A DNA stretch of 64,000 nt from Rhynchopus euleeides (taxonomy: Eukaryota; Euglenozoa; Diplonemea; Diplonemida; Diplonemidae). Both the position numbers and the translations under genes were made by a program. The notes beneath the pieces were generated by a model. It saw only the letters and a list, made by a program, of their open reading frames with translations. It was not told the origin of the DNA and made no database searches. Location: NCBI GenBank assembly GCA_963210315.1, contig OY723300.1, positions 186,001 through 250,000 of the forward strand. The letters run 5' to 3'. How positions within the stretch are numbered: the stretch's first letter is position 1; the number at the start of each line of letters is the position of its first letter. This document shows positions 42,171 to 54,278 of this stretch, piece by piece.

Positions 42171-43117
42171 TGTTGTTTGCGGTTCCTACAAAGTGCAGAA
42201 GAATATCTGTTACAGAGAGGGTGGGGCGTGTGCTTGGCGGCATGTGACACCCTAATATATGCGACAGCAAAACCAACAGGCGGGGGTACAGCATTGCTCT
42301 TTGCGTTCTGACGACCGGCTGCATGCAGACAGCCCCGTGTCTGTTGCGCACGCACAATACTTCCTGGCTTGGGCCTTGAGTCTGTTTGCCTTGGCAGGTT
42401 TGGCAGGTTTGGCAGGCACAGGGCAAGGGCGGGGGCGGTGGCTCAGGCGCCAGGCAGACAGGAACCCCCACCCAGGAACAGCAACTGAGAATACGGATCA
42501 AAAAATCACTGACCAGGTCGGGCACACAGCACAAACACAGACACGAATAGAACGACCCCGGGCCTCCGCTCGGAAGTGCAGAAGGGGGAGAGAAAAAGAT
42601 GAGCTGTGGTACGTGCCTCACACAACACTGGCTGCAAAGTGTCAAAGTGCCACAGTGGCATAGTTCTGGCACAGTGGCACAGAGGCACAGAGTGAAGGCC
42701 CCTTCTGCTTCACCCTTCGGCTGCATATTACATGCAGGAAGCCCTCCTCTGGCACGGGGGGGCCCGGTTGCCACAACGGGATGCACAACGTCAAACCCAA
42801 TAAAGGAATGCACGCATGCCAACAGACACACGCACAGCCCACACACACACAGGTTTCCCACATGGAGATATCCAAACCTTTTTTGCAGCAGCGCGGAGCA
42901 CACCAGGGCAGGGCACAATATGCCCTTCGCTGTGGTGATCTCTGCCACACACAACCTGCAACGGCAACCTTTTGTATAATTTGCTGTATTGTTTAGCACA
43001 GTGCCACACCCTCCCCCACCCCAGCGAGCAACCTCACTCACACACTCTTTCCCTCTCGGTGGCAACACCTCCACACACACACACCCCACCCCACCCCACC
43101 CCCACCCCCCCGCTCCG
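42171..43117. other. spacer with no recognised gene
   Basis: About 950 bp, mostly low-complexity and CA-rich near 43065-43120. A pyrimidine tract ending TTTGTAG lies 18 bp before the lipoxygenase-like ATG, a possible trans-splice acceptor. No gene was seen. Confidence 0.45.
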
Positions 43118-46100
43118 CTATATCGGCGGGAGCGAAACCGACGGCGGGGCAACCTCTGCTGCATGAGCGAGGCTCTTCCCCGACCTAGGCGGGGCGTCTC
43201 TGTGTGTGTCTCTATCCAAGACATGCCCGCGCTTTGCCGGGTCCCCGCCGCCGCCGCCACCCCCGCGGGCGTCGCGGGGCTTTTGCTTGAGCCGCACGGC
43301 GAGGAGCGTCCGCAGCACCGCCACGAGGTTCTCTACCCTCTGCTGGATGAGGTCTTCGCGCCGCCGCGCGACGCGCCCCCCGCTGCCCTTCGTGCCCGAC
43401 AGCTGCGAGCACATCAGGAGCCAGTTGTTTATCGCCGCAGACTGCTGCAGGCGTTTGTCCTCCGCCTCTATCGCCTCCAGCCGCAGCCGCAGCTCCTCGT
43501 TGGTCTTCCGCTTCTTCAGCAGCTCACGCAGCAGGAAGTCGACACGCTCCGATTTGAACACCCGCCACCCCAGCAGGGGGTGCTGCTGCAGGGCGGACAC
43601 TATCGTGTTCACCGTCGCCTCGAAGTGCCTGGGGCGCCACTGCACCCGCGTCAGGCGTGGGACAACCCCATTAGCCACGCGCATCTGGAGCTCGGGGTCC
43701 GACGCAAAGTCATCCAGGCGGCAGACGTCGTGGAAGACCAGTAGAGACCCGAGCAGCGCGCTGTAGCTCGTGTCGACACCCGCAGTGCGGCGGGGCGACG
43801 CGTTGGATGGGGTGCCGGGTGTGTCGGCAGGGGTGGGGTCGGCAGCAGCCGCTGCCTCCTGGGTGGCGCGTGCGGCGCGCGATGCGCTGCCCGCAGGCGA
43901 CGAGGTGGTGGCGGGGGGTGTGCGGGCCTCGCGTGCCAGGCCCAGGACCTGGGTGAGGATGTGGCTGCGGTGTTTGCGGCAGGCGGGTGCTGCCACGTCC
44001 CCGCAGCAGTGGAGCAGGTCGTACAGCAGCAGGACCTGCTGCAGGGGGTCGCCCGTGCCCACAGCGAGCTGGACCATCCACCTGTTGGTGTGGGTGTGTT
44101 GTAGGTAGGTGGGCGGTCACATCAAGGGGTGCAGCACATAAATGTTGTACAAGACACCTGAACCACGTGCTGGTGTGGCTTCAGAAAAATCCCTAATATC
44201 AGTTGTGCCGAGATCCGCCCGGGCACAGGTTTGGCAGTGTGCCTGCAACAACACCATGGCCCCACATACCGAATCGCATCGGGTTCGCACACCTTGGCGT
44301 TGTTTGGCCACCCGGGAAGCCCACGCAGAAGCTTTATTGTCTGTGCCGGGGATGTGTACAGAGCAGTCGGTCGCATCACTCCCCCACCCCCCCCCCCCGA
44401 GCCACTCGCCATCCGACACACCAGTGGATACTGCAATACCCTTGATTAACCACCTCTCAACAAATCCCCCTCCCACACACGTGTAAGTTGCTTGAGTGAA
44501 CTCTCTCTGATGATGCCCCCACTGTACACACACGTAGAGCAGTGTGACCACACAGAGCAGCCTGCCGTTGGTGTGATCCCTGCTATCCCCTCTCAGCACA
44601 CATCTACCCTCTCGAACCCCGAGGCAGGGGGGAGCTTGAGCTGCGGTGCCCTTCGACACCTTCATCAGATGTCAGCACGCATACCAAATAAGCCATCTGG
44701 GGCGACTCGGGTAGACAGTGGTATGCCGTTGCGAGGGCGGTGAAGGACAAGTCCCAAGGGATGCGGGACAGGACATGCAGCTCCCCAGGCGTGTCCTGTG
44801 TGGCATGTGGGTGTGCAGGGCATGCGGCGTGTGAGGGTGGGGCCAATCGCTAGAGCAGTGTTGTGTTTTGGTTGATCGGTGTTGTCGCGGTGCGGGGGTG
44901 CATGAAAAATCCATGCATGCACCCACACAAATCCATGCGTGCCCCATCATATGGCTGGGCGTTCAAACCACCCATGACGCTGGCGCACCCGATGTGCGAC
45001 GCACGCAAAGGTTTTTTTTCCTTCAGAAAAGGAAGGGGCACCATTGCCAGCCACACCCACAACAAAACCTCACCCCTTTTCCATACGTGTATCAGATAGC
45101 ACCACTTGAGCTTGAGGAGATGGTCGGTGTTGCTTGTTTGCGGTGGGAAGGTGGTGGTGGGGAGGCTTTGGCACATGGCCGTGAGGTCCCCCTCCGACAG
45201 CTGCAGCACGTGCAGCACATGCGTGTCGAACCCCGCGAAACACGCATGCGTGCGGAGGGGCGCATGGTGACTCAGCACCAGGCACAGCGCCTCGAGGGAC
45301 GCCGACGTCGACATCGTCAGCAGCGGCCGCAGCACCTCCGCCGGGTCCGCCAGCCCCGCCACCACGTCACACATGTCGTTGGCACACCCGCCGCTCTGCC
45401 GCGCCGCTGCACGCGCCTCGGCAATGCGCCGGAGCCCCTCCCTCCCCCTGGCCCTGCACGGCAGCGCATACGCCGTCCGCACAAACCGCAGCACCATACG
45501 CTGCGCATCGAGGCACACCTCGTCCTCCTTATCCAGGATGTACGGCAGCACACGCTGCACCTGGGGCCACGTCTCCTCCACACTCGGCAGGGGCACCGCA
45601 GGCACCGCAGCACCCTTCTGCGCAGATGCCGACCTCCTCCCTGCAGGGAGCGCCAAGGAGTCCTGCTTCGCACCCCACTCCACCCACTCCTCTGGGAAGG
45701 ACACATCCTTGAAATAGGCCTTCATTGCCGTTGCAAGCCATGCGCCAACCTCATGCCGCTTGTCGACGTTGCTGATCAGCCTTCTGTTCTCAACATACTC
45801 CCGGGTGAACGGGTCCCTCCACTTGTTGTTCACAATGGTGTGTTTGCTGACTGTCCTCCCTGAGGTCGGAAGCACCACCGGGTCGACCAGCAGCATGAAA
45901 TCGATGGGATCGCACAGGGCCTCCGGAACGTCAACCCCGCCAGTGGGGTCCGACGACAGCTCAATGAAGAGGTTCTGAAGGGGGACAATCGGCATGGATC
46001 CGGGGAACAGACGCATCTTCTGCCGCTTCTTGTCGAGCTTCTGCTTCTCCTGTTTGAAGAGAGCCTTATAGAAGGCATCCATCGGGTGGTCCCATATGCT

Positions 46101-46406
46101 CTCCCCTGTCCGCATGTTGAAGTAATACACTTCCCTCTCGTCAGTGTAGCATATTTTCCAATACTCAGGCAGAGGTGCCTTGAGAGCCTCTCTGGCAATC
46201 CAGGAGAGCGGTTTCTCCCTCTCGATGTCCATTCCGAGCCACTCACAGTACTCCAGCACCTCCTGCTCGCTCGGGTCATATTCGTCATCCTCCAAATGGT
46301 ACTCCTCTGCACTGTGCGCGTCGTCATCCTGCGGGGCATCGCCACTACTTAGAAGCTCTTCTTCGGCAGGGTTCGTTGGGTCGTCCCCAGGGGCTGCCCG
46401 CTGCAT
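43118..46406 (-). CDS. WW and U-box protein with helical repeats, two exons
   Basis: Exons 46406-45103 and 44081-43118 join in frame to 755 residues. The start ATG (MQRAAPGDDP) follows directly on a pyrimidine tract ending CTCTCCAG. An acidic N-terminus leads to a CEP164-like region (EYCEWLGMDIEREKPLSWIAREAL), then a WW domain LPEYWKICYTDEREVYYFNMRTG near 77-110 with two aromatics and the DHP end. Residues about 160-223 form a U-box (DPIDFMLLVDPVVLPTSGRTV, ...DPFTREYV). Helical, armadillo-like sequence follows and crosses the splice junction (LLKLKW|WMVQLAVG). A coiled coil (about 608-690) and a Gly-rich tail end the protein. U-boxes recruit ubiquitin E2 enzymes, so it is probably an E3 ligase. 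Its target is unknown. Confidence 0.75.
44082..45102 (-). other. GT-AG intron of the WW/U-box gene (1021 bp)
   Basis: The donor AAGTG|GTGCTATC and acceptor CACCAACAG|GTGG share phase 2 and join helical sequence smoothly. Unspliced, the frame runs into non-protein-like text and stops at 44850. The intron has no recognised feature beyond a poly-C tract near 44390. Confidence 0.7.
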
Positions 46407-48477
46407 CTGGAGAGGGGAAAGATGGGGGGCTGAAGAAGATAAAACAGATAAGGGATAACCCCACGACACACAGAGAGAGAGAGACAGACAGGCTGGGGGA
46501 GGGGGGAGGGAACGGGAGGGGGGGCGCTTGTGCGGCGCTGCCCCCCCGCTCTGTGTTAAGCTTTGTGACTTTTTCTTGGTTTAGTGTATTGTAGGGCTGA
46601 GTGGGGGGGAGGGTCCCTTACCCCCCCCTTCCCTCCCTTCCCTTGCCTCTTTAGTTGCTGTTTGCTGCTTGCTCAGGGCGGGGGCAGGGGAGGTGTCACC
46701 TGCAGGGGGGAGGGGGGGGTGTGAAAGGGGGTGTGTTTTGAAACCAGGGCAAATGAGATTTTGTGTAGCGTGCCCTTTGCTTGAGTGGAGAGGCGCTGTG
46801 ATGTGTCTGTGTCGATGTGTGTCGGGATATGGCAACTGAGGAACGTCAGGGTGGTTTGGCGCAAAGTATCTGCGGGGGGAGGGAGGGGGTCTGACCAAAC
46901 TGCGAGAAACTCGAACCGTATGTGTTTTTGTCTTTCAAACGACCAACATGCTCTCTGTTACGGATGCGGTCCCAGATTTCCGTGGCGGTTTAACGCCCCT
47001 GCCCCTCCACCCCTCACCCCTTCCCACCCACACACCCGCCCCAGGGGAATCCTGCACACACATACACACATACACGCCCCACACACCCTACACCCTTTTT
47101 GCCCGCATCTTGCTTGAGAGCAGTATCCACTAAAGGCTTAAATCATCACCACCCAGCTCGTTTACTAAGAATGTTTTGTTATCGAGAAAACCCATCCAGC
47201 CTGTGTCGAGGTGTGAGGACAGGACACCGAGGCAGTGATGTGCACAATGGAGCCAGAAGGCGGTTGCACTTCACGGGGAACGGTTACTGGGGGTGTGCTT
47301 CGCTCAGAAATGCGGAAAAGCGAGTCACTTCTCAAAAGAGGAGGCTATCTGGCACACAGTTCTGCCAGGGCACAGAGCCTGGCACAGACCGAAGGTCCCC
47401 CGTTTGTTTAGTTGCTGATGTCGATGACCACAGCCCTACGCAGAGAGCACGACAAGGGCAGTGTCGTGCACAATTGTTTGTCGTTACATAGTATTTTTTG
47501 CATCATGGTTCATCAGGGTTCCTGAGACACTTATCAAAAACCCAACCAACACCGGCTCGTCACTTTTTTTTTTGACCTGCCGCCTTTATTATTTTTGCAT
47601 CATCCAGGGTGGGTGTGGGGTGTGGGGAATGTTGAAAAATACACAGAAACAGCACATCAGGCATTCACGCATGTCTTCGAGAACAAACCACCCAGCCGAA
47701 GGGGATTTGCGTATTCTGAAGACTGGAGAGGATGAGGGTTCTGCTTTGCCGAGACATTGCGCCAAGTCGATCCAGTTTCGGGGCTTGGGCGCACACAGTT
47801 TCAGCGGGGCAGGTATTGTCGCAGCGGCTGCCATAATATGCAGTGTTATGTTGTATCCAGAAGAAGGCGGTCGAGAAAGAAGAAGAAGAAGAGAGAGAGA
47901 CATCTTGCCTTCAGTTGAATGCGACAGAACAGGGGTTTTTTTTGTTTGTGCGCTGGTTCGTTACTCTTACGGGGGGCGGCGGGCGGGGGGGGCGGGACAC
48001 TTGAATGAACACTTATGCGCTGCCAAACAGTCTTCTTTACTAGAGATCAGGAGCCTGGTTCACGCAAAAAGAACGTACTGCGTGTCTGGAGTTGTGCAAT
48101 CCCATCAGGGCGGTGGAAGGGGGAGGGGGGTATGCGGGAGAGGGGGGTTACATCGACACCGAACAGAAACAGATCAATGAGGGCAACACCGAGACAAAGA
48201 CACACACTCACACACCCACACACATCCCTCGGCACTGCCATTCCCAGCCGTTCGAGGTGACATCAGAGCCGGGTTCGCTTTGCAGAAAGCAGAAGGAACC
48301 CAAACGGGAGCCTCCGCCATTTCTTCGCCATTTTCCGGCAATGCTCGGTATTCTTCCACTCACAAAAAAATAGGAAAACCAAAATATGCACCAAAAAACG
48401 CACCACTGTTTCGGCAAACTGCTATTCGTGAAGGCCCCCCCCCCCCCCACTGTACAATAAAAACACAGGCATGTCGC
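46407..48477. other. spacer with no recognised gene
   Basis: About 2.1 kb with poly-G/C runs (46490-46520, 48430-48441) and CA tracts near 47055-47085. No gene, RNA or named repeat was recognised. Confidence 0.45.
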
Positions 48478-48715
48478 TAAGCGTCGACCGTCGACCCAGT
48501 GATTTTGGGTTTCCCCCCCCATAAAAAAGCGTCGACCCAGCGTCGACCCAGTAGAACTGGGTTGCCATTCAAGCCTGGACCAAGCGTCAACCCATTTATT
48601 ACGCTGGGTCGACGCTAACCTAGCGTTGACCCGGTTACACTGGGTCGACGCTCACCAAGCGTCGACCAAGCGTCAACCCACTTTCACTGGGTCGACGTCG
48701 AAGAGAGTATGGTTT
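48478..48715 (+). repeat. cluster of AGCGTCGACCCA palindromic repeats
   Basis: About ten copies of AGCGTCGACC or AGCGTCAACC and their reverse complements lie within 240 bp, many paired as short hairpins around GGGTCGACGC. The outer copies face one another, which suggests a palindromic MITE core or a protein-binding array. Target duplications were not evident. Confidence 0.6.
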
Positions 48716-48720
48716 TGCAG

Positions 48721-48945
48721 GAACAGATGCTCACTACCGTGGCCTCCGGCGGCTGGGGGGCTCCGCCCCCCAGACCCCCCTGTGGCGTATGTCTCGTACT
48801 CAAGGCATTCGATTCCCACCAGGTCAGGGAATCCAACCACTCCAGTAGCCTCAGGGGGACGCAGCCAACTCACACACAATCTGTACGCCCACAATGAACA
48901 GATGTTCACTACCGTGGCCTCCGGCGGCTGGGGGGCTCTGATGAG
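48721..48945 (+). repeat. two tandem copies of the hairpin module, second truncated
   Basis: Copies start near 48731 and 48906. The first is complete; the second ends after GGGGGGCTC and runs into unrelated sequence. The linker matches the 29.2-kb linker closely. No element ends or target duplication were found here. Confidence 0.8.
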
Positions 48946-49935
48946 GATGGCGCGAGCGGGAGAGGAACCACGGAAGGAACCCAACGCCTCACACCGTGCC
49001 CATCTAGTGGTCCACCGACGGGAAAATTAGGCAACAACACGAGCGCGCGCGAAGCGCGCGCGAGAAAAATTGACCCCTAGTGTTTTCCCCCCTGATCCCC
49101 CCCCCAAAACAGGAGCGTCAACCCACCAAATCTCCAAAATCGAAAAGTTAGCGACAGGCCTGATAAAAACACCTCCACACCCAGTTATGTCATCAACCGA
49201 ACTATACCGACTGCCGCCTGCTCCAGACGTTGAGATGCACCAAACGCCAACACGGGGCCTTGTGGGTGTGTGTGGGGGGGAGTGGGAGGGGGTATGGAAA
49301 CCGCCCGTGAGCCATCGGGATGCGGGCCACTAGGAGGAGCCAGATTATCACACCTCTCGGGTGAGTCTTTGCTATCGGCACCGGAGCGGAAGCGGAAGAC
49401 CCCCCTAGCTGTTGTTGTGACTAAAATTGACTAGATTTCTATACCACGCGACCCATCCCCACATACACATACCCCTCCGGAGAAGTGAGGAACACACAGT
49501 GGCGAGGGGGGGGAGGGGGAGAAAGAAAGGGGATGGCGGGATCATCTTGCCCTCCGTTTCCCACCCTTCGCACCCCCCTCCCCCGAGGCAACGAGAAGAA
49601 ACAAACCCGAGCGTGCAAATCACCGCCCACCCCTACCCATCCCATCCCCCGCATCGTGAGAAGAGGTATTGTGGGGGGATGGGGGGTGGGGGGTGGGGGC
49701 GGCGGTCTGTCTTCTGCAAAAACAAATATGCACCGCTCGAAAAGCGAAAAGACCTGCAGGGTCTCGTGTCAGATGGCACCACTCTCCCTTGCAGGCTTGC
49801 TGTTCGGCGCTTTATTCTGTTTCTCACACAGCGAACAAACAAAAGCAAAAAAAACGCACTATGTTGTTAGCACCGGAGTGAAGGAACCCATCCCCCGAAC
49901 ACAAAAAATAAGGATAAAATCGGGCACACATTTAT
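48946..49935. other. spacer with no recognised gene
   Basis: About 990 bp. It has a perfect GC-alternating inverted repeat GCGCGCGCGAAGCGCGCGCG at about 49043-49062 and poly-G and poly-C tracts. No gene was seen. Confidence 0.45.
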
Positions 49936-51082
49936 TTAAACCCTGTGCCTGGAATTTTGACCGAGTTAGATAAAATTTTCAGTGCAATCCTTCAGCACCT
50001 CCCCCCTAGATTTTTAGGTTTTCTTGACCCAATGGTCGAAATCTGCGACATAGTGGAAATCCCGGGGACATGTCGAATTCGAAAATTTTGGGTTAAAAAA
50101 CCCCAGGGGGGACCCTTTGGTTTCACCCCCTGTTGGGGGGCCTGGTGGGCGTTCAGGTGAGCTGCGACCCTTCGGGTTCTGACAGAGTGCAGCAATGGTA
50201 ATCAACCGTCGTGAACGTACTTTCGTGCCGGCATGGCTATCCATGGGCACCGTGGCATGTCGCCGCATCCGTTCCGATCACAAGTGCCAGAGGCAAATCA
50301 GGAGTCCTGGTCCAGTGCAGGCACCTGCGCTGCAGATACCCAAGGGACTGTTGTGCACAAAAATACACACACAAGGACATCAACTGACCGAGGCAATGCA
50401 CCTCGCAGCCTATCGATTCGATTCGGGGCACCAAGCCTCACGAGCTGGTCACGCGATACCAGGTTACTCCGCTGCGTGGCATATTCCGTGCAGCCGAAAT
50501 GGCTTGGGCAGCAGTGCACAGGGGACTTCTGCTGCACTGCGGCAGGACAACCCAAGCACGTGCCGCGTACATCCGGAGGTGAAGCTGAATGAGGAAGATC
50601 AGTGGCTTCTGGGAGGAAGAGGGCGACCGCGTCCACGTCGCGGATAGCACACTCAGCACACGAGCGGGCGTTGCATGAAATCCCCCATGTGTAAACAGGG
50701 GAAATCGGGCTTTTAGGGGATCCTGGTCAGGAATAAAAATTTCCACACATATTTTTCGACTTCCTGAGGCCAAAAACCGGTGTTCCTGGACCCAGATGTG
50801 ACATCTGGATGACATAATAAAAATCCAGAGTGCCTTAGAGGCGCGCGGGACATTTTTTTGGGGTTCGTGACTGGGGACCCCCTATTTTGGGGGATTTCCC
50901 GTAGGTGGAAAATGTCGATTTTCCAATTTTAAATCACTCTGGGGGCACCTGCGGGGCCATATTTTGCATTTTCAGACAGGGGGCCTATACCCTACAAACC
51001 CGATTTTCGGGTTTTTTGACCATTTTATGCCTTGTGCGAAAACGTGATATTTTTTGGACAAAATTCCAGGCACAGGGTTTTA
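49936..51082 (+). mobile_element. terminal-inverted-repeat element with TTA flank (PIF/Harbinger-like MITE)
   Basis: Bases 49939-49959 (AACCCTGTGCCTGGAATTTT...) are the reverse complement of 51059-51079. The trinucleotide TTA flanks both sides (49936-49938 and 51080-51082), as in PIF/Harbinger insertion. The interior is 1.1 kb without a transposase. A 3-bp duplication is weak evidence, so the superfamily call is tentative, but the inverted ends are clear. Confidence 0.6.
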
Positions 51083-53359
51083 GCTACCGCAGCCAAAGCT
51101 GCTAACCCTGAAGAGGCGGGAAGAAAAAAAAAGGCGGGGGAGAAAAACAGCGTGAACATTTCAGCTCTGTGCCAAAAAAGGGGGACAGAAAACTGGCACG
51201 TGTGGTTTTGACACAGTGCGAAAGGCCACAGCAGGCGATCAGCGCAAACACCTCTCTCCAGACCGGGTGGGTGGGGGAGAGTGGCACTTGGCAAGAGAAC
51301 CACACAGACCCCAACCAAGCCTTGAGAACAAGACTCGGGGGCCATCGGAGGGTTCTAACCTCTCAACCCTGCATCGGCTCCGACGGCTCTGTGCTCCCAT
51401 CCACCACTCCCCCCGTCTATTGTGATTGTACTCACTTCTTTCGGGGGGGGGAAGGGGTGCAAATAGGTTCGCTTTTTTTTGTATTGCCGGGCATTGTGCG
51501 GTATGGGGGCCAGTTGGCGCACTGTCGCCGCTGCGCAATACCGGTGAATTTCCGATCCCGGTTGCAGGCATCCCCCCCCCCGAACACAACACAAGCAGGC
51601 TATGCAACCCGAAACGAAAACGGGGAGGAATGAACGATGAATCACACACACACAGCCTGTGACAGGCACGTTCGGTTTCTGGTACCAACCGGCCCCTTTG
51701 GTTTCGAGTGTTTTGCTATGTTTTTGGGCTAAAACAGGGGGGGATTGTGTTGAGTGAAGTCAACCTGAAGTGATTCTCCCCCCTCCTCCCCATTGGGGGG
51801 AGGGGAGGTCGATTGTTTCGCCTGTATCGGAGCGTAGTGACCACCCATCTCACACCCCTTTGATCCCTTGTCTGGAGATTGCGCAGGAAACCCACCGCAT
51901 ACGTTAAGCTTTCTGTGTGGGGGAGATCGCACCGAGCAAACTGTGATGGCTATCTCCACTGGCACACGCTTCGAACGCTGAACACCCCGCAGCCTGCGAA
52001 GTGTTCGAAATAGGATCCCCCGCAACGGAAATCGCCCCAGGATATTATGATTTGCCTCCCCTGCCGAGAGAGCCTGTCAAAAGAACAAACGCGCCACCCA
52101 CCCACCCTTCCCCAACCCACCCCATAGTACAGAACAACATCAAAAAAATGGCCGAAGGGGGAAAAAATGGCACTGTACAGCACACCACTGTGTTCTGGAG
52201 TGTTGCTGAGGCAGCTGCCTTTGTCAAAAGGTAAAGGCACGACAAGGCAGTCACACAGGAGACACTCCGCGAACATCTTGAACGTTATTCGAAGAGAGGG
52301 CTGGAGCGTGGAGAGGGCCCCGTAGAATAAGAGATGGGTGGGATGAAAGGGCGTCTGTCTGTGTGTGATCATGTCTGCACTGCGCAGACCACCATCGTTG
52401 TTCGTAACTTTTTCTGAGTGTTTTTTTCGTTGACTTTTTTTTGTGTGAAACAAAATGAACAGCAGGGCCGCCTATGCTGGTTTTGGTGAAGGGGGGGGTG
52501 ATGCAGCAGTTTCAGTCAACAAAGCACCCTGACTGCTCTGGCATGGGAAAACTGGAACAGCAACCGGGGACAACAACAACAACAACAAAACCCCACATCT
52601 CGATCGACGCAACCACGGCTGCAAACCCTGCTTGGGGTCAGACGTTCGGCATTACTTTTTCCTCCGTTGCGATGGTCGGCTTCGCTTTTGTGTCGCTCGG
52701 AACTAGCACAAAATATCAACTTTGGAAAGGGGGCCTTCGGCACGGTGCCAGAGTTTGGTGCGTTTTTTGGGGGTGGTTTCTTTTTCCTTTATTTTTGTGA
52801 GAGAAGAAAATGTCGAATATTGCCATGTGCCAAACAAGTTTTGCGACAGCAGTGAAGACGCTGGGCGCTCTTCATACAAGCTTCCCCTCCGACATTCTGC
52901 AAAACCTAAAAATACACACACAATGCATACCCCACCCCCACACCCCCCACCACACAGGGAGCACTGTACTGCACACACATAGAAGTGTGGCGACACTTCG
53001 AGATACCCTTCCCCCCCACCCGCCCACCACACCCACACCCAAGAAACGACTCACATAAATTATGGACCTCCCCCTTCCCCCCCCCCCCCGGGTAATTTCT
53101 TTACCCCCACAGACAACGCTTCTAAACCATCAGGCAACACCAGACGCACAACACGGGGTCATCTCGCCAAAAGGCACTGCATCGCTCCCTCCTAACAACG
53201 CACCCTCCTCCAGGGGCGGGGGGCACACTGCTTGTATGCCCGGATGCAACAGGCAGCACCGCACACACACTACTGTGTGACATCTGTGAAACTCTTCTTT
53301 GCAGCGGAACAGTGCAAATCACACACTCCCCGCTCTTGGTGTGATGATCTCTCCACTGT

Positions 53360-53393
<34 letters not shown>

Positions 53394-54278
53394 ACAAGGG
53401 GGGTCGAATAAACGTACATCGTGTATTTGCGTCGTACTTATATTCAAGATGGCGTTGTAACCTTTTTTGCTTAGTGTCGGCTGAGCAAACCCGATGGCTC
53501 CACAGCCACACACACACACACACACCACTTTGTGCCGTTGGATGCGACTGCATAGTGGTCCCTTAATGCACACGACAATCTCACAGACACGTTCTGCTGC
53601 GGAACGCACCGCACTAGCCATGCTGCGCACTCTAGGCCTATATGCAGGATTCTGCTGTGGGCATCGGGTGGGGGCGGCAAGTCGGAGAGGTGCCTGTTCC
53701 ACAGCTGGATCCGCCATCCCACATCCACAGCCACGGCACACACAGACGGGCGTGCCATCCTCACACCTGGGACAGACCAGGCCAGGCCAGGCCAGGCCCA
53801 CAAACAGCGGAGCTGCGACCCGGCAGGGCACGGCGGCACGACTTCCAGAGTCGGGTATCATTGCTGAGGTTCCACCACCTGGCTGAGGCGTGGCAGGCGT
53901 GCAGTGCTCATGCGTAGTAATACGAGGCATCGCCGTGGCTGCTGCTGCATTGGGGTGGTGGTGGTGGCAGTGGTTGGGCTCGGCATGCGTGGCATGGCAT
54001 GGCGCAGAAGCAAAGGGTGCCTCACTAATGGCCCTATAACACTGATCTCACACCAGGTGTTGGTATGCCAGCATTGCCGTGGCGTATCCACGGCACCTAT
54101 TCCGTTCTGGTTTGCCCTAAAGTAGCAGAAGAGTGAACCGCTGTGAATTGAACATCACCATCGCAGAGTGGCGGAGACCCCATGGGCTGTGTTGTTAGTT
54201 CAAAGGGTGCCTGGTAGTGCAGCGTGTGTAGGGTACTGAATGCTGCACTACCGGCCCAAGCTTACAGCTAAAAAAAGA
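51083..54278. other. long spacer with microsatellites, no gene recognised
   Basis: About 3.2 kb. Poly-G/C runs near 51443-51460 and 53078-53090, (CA)n at 53365-53392 and 53508-53524, and CAA repeats near 52572-52588. Several open frames exist but none looks like a protein. Confidence 0.45.

Noticed and set aside
40254..42311. 685-codon plus-strand frame opposite the lipoxygenase-like gene
   Set aside because: It is antisense to a gene with a signal peptide and conserved motifs and is Arg/Val/His-biased, as expected of the complement of GC-rich coding sequence.
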